From Rhodothermus bifroesti (GTDB lineage Bacteria > Bacteroidota > Rhodothermia > Rhodothermales > Rhodothermaceae): DNA of 64,000 nt. Position numbers and translations under genes: made by a program. Below, piece by piece: positions 12,817 to 21,400 of this stretch. The notes beneath the pieces are model-generated. The model saw only the letters and a program-made list of their open reading frames with translations, did not search any database and was not told the origin of the DNA. Position 1 is the stretch's first letter; each line of letters begins with the position of its first letter. Location: positions 1 through 64,000 of the forward strand of contig NZ_JAGKTL010000001.1 in NCBI RefSeq assembly GCF_017908595.1. Reading direction: 5' to 3'.

Positions 12817-14778
12817 ATGCATCCGAACCAGACCATACTTCAAAGCGCCGAAGAAGTGTTTAAATTTCTTATCCAAGAGGGAGGGCTTGATCCCGAAGGT
12901 TATGATAGTGGGCTCGTAGAAGAGCTTTGTAGTAAATTGAAATTGGATATTCTAAAGCTCTGCAAAGCTCTCCTGCACGCCTTTCGTGAACGAAAGATTT
13001 CACGTGACCGATTCATTAACACTTTCTCGAATGCCATCCGTGCGCGAGGGGTTTCAATTGAGCGGTTCATCGGCGCTTTCTTTAAGGCCATAGAACCTTA
13101 CGCCAGAATGATGAACGAGCTTTGTGTTTTCTTCGTCCGCCATGGAGCGAGACGAACTAACGAAGGAATGCGAATGCTGTTCGATTTTGGGAATGGGCCG
13201 GAAGAGTTAGGATTCGACCTCCGCCATTTTCGTGAATGGGCTCGGGAATGGCGGCGTATCACGCAGCAAGTTGAGGTCTATGGCTGGGATTCTAGAACAC
13301 TTTGGGGGCTAGCACATATCTTCCGTGACCAACTTCCTGGCCCCCATACCTGGGAGAACTTCTATAGCCGACGACCCCAGGGAACACGGGAGTGGCTTGA
13401 TGCCTATTCTCAAGCCTATTCCCGTTATGGGAGCGAGGGACAGTGGCTTTTCCCCCTTCCAGAACCTCTTCCAGAACCACCTCGGGTTGATGTCCCCGAA
13501 ATAGACACGTGGCTTGAGCGAGCCTGGCGTGTTTGGGAAAGCGTAGTTCGTGCCTATTCCGCTTTCGGCCCATCTGACTTAGAAGAGCAGGAAGAGCTTC
13601 GCCGTACCCTGGAGCTTCCCGACTTTGATAATTGGGATCCCAAGATGCTGAGGGTATTGAATTCAGACCGTTGGCCTGAGGTAATGGCGATAGGCCTTTA
13701 TGGCTGGGCCGAAGACCTTCGTCGATTCCCTCTTGAGGACCGGCTTAATCGTGCACGACCAGCTTTGAATAGGCTGAACGATTTGTTTTCTCGAATCCCC
13801 CGCCAGACAAGAACAGTGCAGCAGCTGACACAAGCCCTCATAGAACTGCTCCATCTCCCTATCTGGAGGCGGCGGCATGAGCTTTACCAGGTCTGGGTGC
13901 TTACCCAGATTGACGAGGCCCTTAAGCCCTATAGGCCTAAAGTCCATCATGTAGACGGAACTCTGCTATTCAGCTTTTCCGGTACGCATGTGGCGACTGC
14001 TGAGTGTGAAGAGGGGAACCTCCATGTCTGGAGTGAGCTCCGTACCCCCCTTAAGAACCCAATTGGAAGGGGTCGGAAAAAAGGGATTCAACCTGACTAT
14101 ACGATTGCCCTGGAGCCGATCACGAATCCGCTATCGACCCGAGTTGTGGTGGAGACGAAGCAGTACGCAAGGGCCAGCGTCAGGAACTTCGTGGAAGCCT
14201 TAATCGATTACGCACGTGGACGACCTAAGGCACGTGTGATCCTTGTGAACTATGGCGCAGCTCCAGAGTGGATATTGGATTATGTGCCTGATGAGCTGCG
14301 CCAGCGGACGGTACTGTTGGGATGTTTCCGGCCAGGAGAGCAGAAAGTACTTACAGATTTCCAGCACCTTGTTCGTGAGGTTCTTCCGTCACCCCACCTT
14401 GCGGGGGCTACGCCCGAACGAGTGTTTGACCTCATCGCTGTGGATATCTCCGGATCTATGGAAAAGCAACTCGAGAGGGCCGAGGTGCTTGAGATGCTGA
14501 GGTGGGCCATTCATAGCTCCCCGGGGGCTTGCCTTCTCGCAGTAGATACTGAAGTCCGGCTTAGATTAAACGCAAGCGACAAAGCCCTGAGGCAGCTTCT
14601 GGCGTTGCCTCATAATGGTGGAACGAACCTCCCTCAAGCCCTTTCAAAAGATGATTATCGACGGGGCCTTGTTATCACCGATCAAGATGGGTGGCAACAA
14701 TTAGAGAACAGTGGCCTCAAGCCCAAAATGGTCCTTGTACTTGATCAAAAAGCCTTCGTTTATGTCAATGCTGAGTGA
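12817..14778 (+). CDS. vWA-domain protein with PD-(D/E)XK-like nuclease motif
   Basis: A 653-aa protein I do not recognise as a named family. Residues 1-350 are helical and Trp/Arg-rich. Residues about 390-480 carry a PD-(D/E)XK-like signature: PD at 426-427, then VVVETK with Glu446 and Lys448, followed by an amphipathic helix (NFVEALIDYARGRP) and a strand (ARVILVNYG), the order seen in restriction-type nucleases. The C-terminus is a von Willebrand A domain with the metal site DISGS (543-547), GGTNL and a final ITDQD. vWA domains mediate metal-dependent protein contacts. Strong GGAGGAGG ribosome-binding site. Codon use is less G+C-rich than the surrounding CRISPR genes. With the MBL protein it may form a two-gene defence pair; that is inference. 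Confidence 0.72.
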   Translation: MHPNQTILQSAEEVFKFLIQEGGLDPEGYDSGLVEELCSKLKLDILKLCKALLHAFRERKISRDRFINTFSNAIRARGVSIERFIGAFFKAIEPYARMMNELCVFFVRHGARRTNEGMRMLFDFGNGPEELGFDLRHFREWAREWRRITQQVEVYGWDSRTLWGLAHIFRDQLPGPHTWENFYSRRPQGTREWLDAYSQAYSRYGSEGQWLFPLPEPLPEPPRVDVPEIDTWLERAWRVWESVVRAYSAFGPSDLEEQEELRRTLELPDFDNWDPKMLRVLNSDRWPEVMAIGLYGWAEDLRRFPLEDRLNRARPALNRLNDLFSRIPRQTRTVQQLTQALIELLHLPIWRRRHELYQVWVLTQIDEALKPYRPKVHHVDGTLLFSFSGTHVATAECEEGNLHVWSELRTPLKNPIGRGRKKGIQPDYTIALEPITNPLSTRVVVETKQYARASVRNFVEALIDYARGRPKARVILVNYGAAPEWILDYVPDELRQRTVLLGCFRPGEQKVLTDFQHLVREVLPSPHLAGATPERVFDLIAVDISGSMEKQLERAEVLEMLRWAIHSSPGACLLAVDTEVRLRLNASDKALRQLLALPHNGGTNLPQALSKDDYRRGLVITDQDGWQQLENSGLKPKMVLVLDQKAFVYVNAE

Positions 14779-15742
14779 GATGTAGAGAGATACCTTTCGG
14801 AAATCGCTTCGGGTCCATGACACGCCATGGGATGATCGATGGGGTCGGGAACTGGACAATACGCCTTCCTTTTTGCTAATGAGCGTTATCTAACCAGCGC
14901 TTGCAATCGACACACTCCGCGTGCGGTTGTAGCGTGGTCCGTTAGCAAAGCAGTTCGGTTTATAGGGATCCTGATAGAGTCGTTTTTTTTCGAACCTCAG
15001 AGAAAGTTTAGCTGTGTTGATTGATGGTGGAGGTTCAGCCCATGGCTTTCTTACCCAGTTCCCGTGCTAGCCTTTTATTTGCTCAAGCACTGCTTGAGAT
15101 TGATGGTAAAAGGGACTGAGCGATACAAAGTAGGTTCAAAGATGGCTTTTTGACGGGGAACCTATTGAGGGCGCTTAAGGCGATGGGCGTACCATTTGCC
15201 CTGTGCGGTAGCACAACTAGGGTGAGTGCAGTGTGGGTGGGGTAGAAAAAAAACAGGTGAAGACGGCTTAGAGGGTCATCCGTTCCTGAGGCGTTGAGGG
15301 ATTTTTATAAGGCGGTTGCGAGAGGGAAACACTTCACACAGATTGTAGAGAGAGGATTGACAGGCACTCACAAGGATCAGTTGGTAAAGTACCTTCGGGG
15401 GCGCAAGACAGGAGGTTGGCTGAAGCAACTCGTTCCTGATGGTACGACGTGCTGTGGCACTACTCCGAGTCGATACGGTATCACCCATTAGTTCCCTCCC
15501 AAGTGAGTGTGCGGCGGCCGTTTCATTGGAATAGAACTATCCGATGGTTCACGTCTGTTGTGGTGAGCGGACTGTTGTTGATCGCGGCATGCCGTGGGGC
15601 ACCGGTAAAGAAAGTGTGGGAGGCAAGAGCAAGCCGGCCGTTGTGGGAGAGACTCGGGGGGGCCAAGAGATTCGAGTGATGCTAGGCGCACGTGGGTGAG
15701 GGGTCTCGTGCTGGGCTGAAGGTGGAGTGAATAGAAGCGAGG
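14779..15742 (+). other. Decayed non-coding stretch with fragmentary coding traces
   Basis: No intact gene in 964 bases. Short open segments such as the one near 15166 (LLRALKAMGVPFALCG) and 15294-15440 (DFYKAVARGKHFTQIVER) read like pieces of one broken gene separated by in-frame stops and frame changes. I could not identify the family. No tandem or dispersed repeat resembling a CRISPR array is present. Confidence 0.5.
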
Positions 15743-15960
15743 ATGGTGGCGATGAGCATTCTTAAATTGCACTCAAAGATCCTGGCTAACTACCATGACT
15801 TCGTCGGCTCGTTCATCCATATCGGCGACGAGCGGGTGCGGGAGTTCGTGAGGGCGATGCTCGAGGAGAAGCAGCGGCCGTGGCCGGAGCCGTTGGTGCA
15901 GCTGTCGCCAGCGTATCGGCGGGACGCCACCGTGGACGAGCTGGTGAACGAAGGGACGTC
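15743..15960 (+). pseudogene. Truncated N-terminus of a second DUF1998-type helicase
   Basis: About 70 codons closely resemble the first 75 residues of the large helicase at 23888. Matching pieces include ANYHDFVGSFIHIGDER here against [17 protein letters not shown] there, and WPEPLVQLSPAY against [12 protein letters not shown]. The two are similar but clearly not identical, so this is the stump of a diverged paralogue and not a recent copy. It breaks off near 15955-15965, before the helicase motifs, and runs into a methyltransferase C-terminal fragment in another frame. Only the N-terminus survives, so it is not expected to be functional. Confidence 0.85.
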
Positions 15961-15964
15961 GCCT

Positions 15965-16113
15965 CCCTGTTCCGCCGGCGCAATGAAGAGCGCTATGGCG
16001 AATATCGCACCAAGCGTATAATTTTGGAGATATACGATGCCATGGCCGAGGCTCGGCGCACCGGCCACCCGTGGCGCTCAACGCTGAACGCGGAGGCACG
16101 CGATGAGCCATAA
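15965..16113 (+). pseudogene. Methyltransferase C-terminal fragment abutting cmr1
   Basis: About 49 codons encode the final part of an adenine methyltransferase like that at 7031-11077 (LFRRRNEERYGEYR onward), ending NAEARDEP and TAA at 16111-16113. The last 119 bases before the cmr1 start are identical to the intact gene. The fragment overlaps cmr1 by 11 bases, the kind of overlap expected of a real operon junction, which suggests that a complete methyltransferase gene once preceded cmr1 directly. Confidence 0.88.
15988..16106 (+). repeat. 119-bp direct repeat, right copy (upstream of and into cmr1)
   Basis: Second copy of the perfect direct repeat at 10931-11049. Its last four bases are the ATGA beginning cmr1. 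Recombination between the copies would remove 5,057 bp and restore a methyltransferase ending in DEP that overlaps cmr1. Confidence 0.97.
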
Positions 16114-17368
16114 AGATTGGAAGCTTAAAGCCCTGACCGACATCTGGACCGGTGATGCCGATCGCCAAGGCGAACGCCTGGTCCCCACCGGCCTCATGGG
16201 TTCCCTCCGCTGGTGGTTCGAGGTGTTGGTACGGGGGCTGGACGGCAAAGCCTGCGATCCCACCACCTTGGTACGCTGCCCGGATCATGCCGTCAAAGAC
16301 CCGACAAAGGCCAGCCACCACTGCGTGGTCTGTGAACTGTTTGGCTGCACCGGCTGGGCACGCAAGTTCCGGCTGGTGGTGCTGGACACCGGCGGAAACA
16401 TCATTCAAAAACAGATTGCCGCGGGCACGGAGTTTACCCTGCGCTTTATTCCGCTCCGTCCCATATGCGACGAGGAGTGGTGCCTGCTCGACTGCACCCT
16501 GCGCATTATTGCCGAATATGGAGCCATCGGGGGGAAGACGGTGCTGAAGCCGAGCGATCAATGGGGGCTCGCTGATCTAGGAGAAGAAGATTTTGCTGAG
16601 AAGAACAGCTCGGTTTGGGTAGAAAACAGTAGAGGTGGACTCCCTTTGCAGAAAGGCGATGTCATTAAATCAGTTAACGGCAAAACTGTTGGATCGCTCT
16701 CTGAGCTGAGGTCTTTGCTTTTAGACAAACGGCATGGTGAGCTGGTAAAGGTTACCGTTTTGAGAAAAGGCAGGGAAGAAACGATGCACCTGTGGGCAGG
16801 GAAGAGGCATCACCAAGACTTTGGACTTGTGAGCTATGTAGAAAGCCCTTCCAATCTAAACCGCGAGATCACCCGCGAACATCTGGAAGCATATTTTTCA
16901 AACAACCGTTGGCGCCGCGAACATAACGATCAGGATTTCTCCTGGGCCTCGCTCCGATACTTCTGGTGCGTGAAGGGTCGCTATCTGGCGCGGACGGCTC
17001 CTGATAAAAGCACCTTTAATCTGGTGGTCGGTAGAGATCCAAGGAAGCACTGCCGGGATTGTGGGAATATTCATGACCCGCCCCAGAAGTGCCCACAGAC
17101 TAGTAGGCACCCGCGGCGCTATAGCGAGGAAAATCCAAAGACTGAATGGGAAAGATGGCTTGCCGGCCGCCAGCAGGAAAGCAAGAAGGTGTTCAGCTTC
17201 AAGCATCCTCAGGAAGGCGGGCGCACGTTCGGGTTTGTCAAGCCGAGGACGGTGGAGGTTGACAAAATGAAACGAAGGCTTCAGCAAGCGTGGCCTGATC
17301 TTGCGGACGGCGAGTTTCTGACCGACGAAGAGATTCTAAAGAGCCTCTGTGGAGGAATAAGGCCATGA
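16103..17368 (+). CDS. cmr1: Cmr1-like RAMP protein with inserted PDZ-like domain
   Basis: A 421-aa type III RAMP subunit. The N-terminus is Cmr1-like (LKALTDIWTGD, VPTGLMGSLRWWFEVLVRGL) with a CVVCELFGCTGWARKF segment characteristic of this group. After GAIGGKTVLKPSD (to residue 152) the RAMP sequence is interrupted at about residues 154-233 and resumes at KRHHQDFGLVSY. The interruption reads as a PDZ domain: LPLQKGDVIKSVNGKTV, then SLSELRSLLL and VKVTVLRKGREETMHL, matching the strand-helix-strand core of HtrA/Ctp-type PDZ domains. Its codons are less G+C-rich than the flanks. Cmr1 normally caps the target-binding end of type III-B/C complexes. Near the C-terminus a CRDCGNIHDPPQKC motif may bind zinc. 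The gene overlaps the next one by 4 bases. Confidence 0.85.
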   Translation: MSHKDWKLKALTDIWTGDADRQGERLVPTGLMGSLRWWFEVLVRGLDGKACDPTTLVRCPDHAVKDPTKASHHCVVCELFGCTGWARKFRLVVLDTGGNIIQKQIAAGTEFTLRFIPLRPICDEEWCLLDCTLRIIAEYGAIGGKTVLKPSDQWGLADLGEEDFAEKNSSVWVENSRGGLPLQKGDVIKSVNGKTVGSLSELRSLLLDKRHGELVKVTVLRKGREETMHLWAGKRHHQDFGLVSYVESPSNLNREITREHLEAYFSNNRWRREHNDQDFSWASLRYFWCVKGRYLARTAPDKSTFNLVVGRDPRKHCRDCGNIHDPPQKCPQTSRHPRRYSEENPKTEWERWLAGRQQESKKVFSFKHPQEGGRTFGFVKPRTVEVDKMKRRLQQAWPDLADGEFLTDEEILKSLCGGIRP

Positions 17369-18435
17369 GCTTTGACCTTTACGCTGAATTAAGCTCGCTT
17401 CAAGCGTGCCCCATGGATCGTTCCCTACCGAGTGGGTTGGCGGCGGGCTTTGTAGATGGATGTAGCGTCGCTTTCCACGAGGCCGAGATTAGACGACTAC
17501 AGGCCGAAGGAAGGAAACGCCAAGCTCAAAATGATAACCAGAAAAAAGAGGCGCAGGATAGAAAAAAAGCAGAGCAGGAGAAGAACCAAGCGCGTAGCTG
17601 TTACATGACTCAGGCCACAAGGGGAACACTCAACCTCCCGCCCGAACTCGCGCTTACCCCTTGGCCGCCTAATCTCTTGCACCAAAACTGGCTCGGCCTG
17701 CAGGTGGACTTTGAACTCCTCACCCCCTGGTACTCCAAAGACGACCGCGTCTTCCACGTGCTGGACAACCCGGTGCGCAAGGACCGGGTCTTCGGCGTGC
17801 CGTTTATGGCCGCAGCCAGTTGGAAAGGAATGCTCCGCTGGGCCTGTCGGATGCAGGCAGGCTTGCAAAAGCACCTGGAGGAAGGCAAACGGTTTGAAGA
17901 TTGGAACGACCCGCTTTGGATTCTACACCTCTTCGGCAATGAGAAAGGCGAAGAGCGGGATTTCCATCAAGGTGCCTTAATCTTTTACCCTACGTGGTTT
18001 GACAGGATCGGCTTTGAGGTGATCAACCCCCACAGCCGCGAGCGGCGCGCTGGCACGCAGCCGATCTACTACGAAGTAGTACCCGGTCGCAGACCGAAAC
18101 AGCAAGAACGCGGCCAGCAAGAGGATGACCAACAACACCAGAAGAACCAAGACCAATTCGAAGAAGGCGGCAAAGGGGCGCTACATCTCCTCTACGCCCC
18201 CTGGCCGGGGATGAAGTCGGTAGCCGATCCCCAAGAATTCATCCCCAAGCTGCTGAAAGCCATTGAAAATCTCCTCACCACCTACGGCATCTCGGCCAAA
18301 CGCACCGTGGGCTGGGGTACGGCAGAGATCCAAAAGTGGCGGGCCTTTCGCAAGGGGCAGGAACCCGTCTCATCCGACAGCAAGGATGACCTCTGGAAGA
18401 AGATTCAGGGCTGGTTTCAGGGAGGGCCGCCATGA
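17365..18435 (+). CDS. RAMP protein, Cmr6-like subunit of type III-C module
   Basis: A 356-aa RAMP-superfamily protein. The core contains LQVDFELLTPWYSKDD, FGVPFMAAASWKGMLRW, the loop FEVINPHSRERRAGTQPIYYE and a C-terminal glycine-containing loop KRTVGWGTAEIQ, all typical of Cmr6-like RAMPs found with Csx11. Two unusual low-complexity segments stand out: a charged probable coiled coil at about residues 38-75 (repeated Lys, Glu, Gln) and a Gln/Asp/Glu-rich stretch at about residues 233-270. It overlaps both neighbours by 4 bases, so it is translated with them. Likely role: binding the 3'-side of crRNA-target duplex or small-subunit contacts. The exact Cmr number is inferred from order and loops. 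Confidence 0.75.
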   Translation: MSFDLYAELSSLQACPMDRSLPSGLAAGFVDGCSVAFHEAEIRRLQAEGRKRQAQNDNQKKEAQDRKKAEQEKNQARSCYMTQATRGTLNLPPELALTPWPPNLLHQNWLGLQVDFELLTPWYSKDDRVFHVLDNPVRKDRVFGVPFMAAASWKGMLRWACRMQAGLQKHLEEGKRFEDWNDPLWILHLFGNEKGEERDFHQGALIFYPTWFDRIGFEVINPHSRERRAGTQPIYYEVVPGRRPKQQERGQQEDDQQHQKNQDQFEEGGKGALHLLYAPWPGMKSVADPQEFIPKLLKAIENLLTTYGISAKRTVGWGTAEIQKWRAFRKGQEPVSSDSKDDLWKKIQGWFQGGPP

Positions 18436-21400
18436 GCACCTTTGATCCTGCCGAGAAACTGCGCCAGCATCGTCCGGTGCTTTTAGCCTGCGAGGCCATC
18501 GGCTGGCTGCACATGGCCGGCAAGGCGCGCATGGAGTTCCTGCGTTACCACGGCGGAGATAACGTCCAGTACGACGACCTCAAGTGGCATGACGCCGAGC
18601 AGCCGCCCTTTCCTTGGGACGCTCTCTTGGGCTGGGTCAAAACGTTTTCCGGCAGCACCATACCCAATAACGCTTGGCCAAGTTCGATCAAGGAATTCAC
18701 CGAAAAGCACCGTGATCGGAATCCGGGCGTACTGGGCCTGCTCCAGGCCGGGCACGGGATGGCCTCGGGGATTGAGAAGAATCTGCCCACAAAGACTTCC
18801 GAGTACCTCGGCCAGTCCCTCCCCCACCTGTGGCTTTCTTCGCCCTTTGGCCACCCCAAGCGGAACCTCTTCGCCGATCCGCCCGACATCCTCCGTCCCC
18901 GCGGCTGGCAGCAGTTGGTGGCCGAGATGCACCGGGTGCTGAGCAATTTGGCGGCTCAGCAGGCTGGCGATGTGGTTCATTGGCGACAATGGCGCGACCA
19001 GGCCATTGGACCCGGTTCCTATATCCGGGAAGCCTTTCTCTCCACCCTTGCCGAAACCCGCTTGCCGAACAACGACGTGACGCTCTGGGACCAGTCCTAC
19101 GTGGCCGCGGCGTTGTTCAAAAGCGCGGTGGCAGGAGGAATCCTGCAGGCCTCATCTTTCCCGTGGAAAGACGACGCCATCAAACAGAAAACCCGCTGGC
19201 GCTTGCTCACGGTGGCCATCGGTGCCGATCACTACGAGGCGCGGGCGGTGAAGATCGGCGACTGGACAGGGGCGCAAGCGACGCTCGACGAGTTCTTCAC
19301 GCAAGTCGCGCAATTGGTTGAGGTTGACCTCGCCGTGGGAACGCTGCTCTACCGCGACAGCAGCGTGGCGGTGTTTTCGTTCCCAGGCGAGCGGTTTGAT
19401 GAGAGCGTGCCTGCTTCATGGCTCAACGGATGGGAGCAGTATCTGCAACAAGAGGTTGATCGCATTGCTGAGGCTCTCCATCTCGAAACCCCGCCGCTGG
19501 TGCGCATGAGCGCACCCACCCGGTCGCTGGTGCCGATGGTCCAGGAACGGAGGGAAGCGGTCAAGGTGTTGAGTATCCCGGTTCATCGTTCGTGGAACAT
19601 ATGCCACCGTGTTCCCCAAGAAAGTCAGGGGCATATTTGCCCAGTTTGCCGGGTGCGGCTCAATGGAGATTCCACTAACAAAGGCAGGCCCTGCAAGGTG
19701 TGTCGTGAGCGGCGTGCCCATCGCCTCAATGACTGGCTGCACGGACGAACGGCTTACGACACCATCTGGTTCGAGGAAGTGGCCGACGCCAATAACCGCA
19801 TCGCATTGCTCACCCTTTCCCTTGACGTGGAGCCGTGGCTCAGCGGCGAGCGGGTGGATAGCCTGCGGGCGCAGGCGATACCGGAGTGGAGTCGGTATAA
19901 CCCAGTGCTCTTCGAATTCTGGCAGCGCGACGAAAACAAAAGGCGCCAGGAGATCAACCCAGTTCGGCCCTTTGATCTCATGAACAAATTGGTAGAGGAA
20001 ATCAGAAAGCGATTTTATGAAGATGCCGACCGACTTAAGTTTCGAGAAGACGATCTTCTCCTGGCCAACTTACAGGAAGGATATCGACACGTCAGAAGGG
20101 CGAATCCGAAGAATAAGTCCGAATCCGATCCTGAGTATGAGGAACGTCTCTATAAAATCTTTTTCCGGGACATCGTCGAGGATCGCTCCGACGCCCTGAA
20201 TTGGGATTCGCTGAACGACGATGAGCGCGCCGCATGGCTCACGCACCAGCTCTTCCGCAAACTTCCCTCCCCTGGCCGGGTGTATCGCTTCTGGCGGGAA
20301 GCCCAGGAGTTCTTTGAAGAACTGCTCGGGGAGTTTCGCCAAATCGCAGCCCGCAGCGCCAACCCGTGGCGGGTGCGCCGGTTGCTCATTATGCCAGACC
20401 AGAACAAAAGCGATAGAGGCTGGGAAGGCGGCGTGCTCTATGATGGGCGCTGGCGCGATGTGCAGTTCAGCCTCGTCTACGTGCAGGCGCTCAACGGCTT
20501 CGTCACGGCCTCGAACCTGGCCCGGCTGCTCAAGCCGGAGGAGCACGGTTCTGTCCTCAGAGGCCAAACGGCCCTTGTGGAGGAAGAGGATACCTTCGGA
20601 AGGGCAAAGACGCTGGTGATCGGTGCAGTCCAAGAGATTCCTCCCCCTTACTCCCATTTAGGCGTATATCACCCGGTGATTCCCTTAGACGTCTCTCCGC
20701 TGCGCTTCCGCGTGGTCGTGCCGATGGAAGCCGCTTCGGAATGCGTGGACCTGGCCCTGAGCCTTTGGAAGGAGCGATTCGCTCGGGTGTGGGACCGCCT
20801 GCCCCTGCATGTGGGTGTGGTGGCCTTTGAGCGCGCGTTGTCCTTCCAAGCCGTCATAGAGGCAGCCCGCAGTCTAGAAGATGCACTGACCAGCCAGAAG
20901 GAAAAGCCTTGGGCTATGACAAGCAAGGAAGCGTATGGCGGCGTGCTTACGCTGCAACTGCGCCGCCAAGACAGCCAAATGACGGTCCGTATGATGCCGC
21001 TCAGAATGCCAGACGGGCGGGAAGATGTATTCTACCCTTACCTGCGAGTAGAAGACCAGCAGCTGCGTTCCCCCAGGGACTTCCGTCACCCTGATGGTGC
21101 CCTCTACCGATACGCCGCTGACTTGCAGATTGGAGACGGTGTCTTCGTGGCTCCCGCGCGGGTGGCCACGCTGTTTATGGACTCTGCGGCTGCGCGCTTT
21201 GAGAAGATTGAGCCTTTCTACGCTGAGGACTGGCAAAAAGCAAGGGCGCTCTGGCAGCTTCTGGTGCGCGTGGCGCCCAGCCAGACAGCCCTGCAGCGCT
21301 TCAGGAGTGCACTAAACCAACTGGACCAAGCGTGGCGTCAAGGACCGGACCAAGCATCCGCAGACCTCTGGCAAGCCACTGTGCATGCACTCTTGGTTGA

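Noticed and set aside
15449-15679. 76-codon frame with a hydrophobic segment in the decayed region
   Set aside because: One lipoprotein-like stretch only; surrounding residues are not coherent and it is out of frame with the other coding traces.
14779-16102. Possible CRISPR array upstream of the RAMP genes
   Set aside because: No regularly spaced 25-40-base repeat is present; the only repeat is the 119-bp methyltransferase-derived copy.
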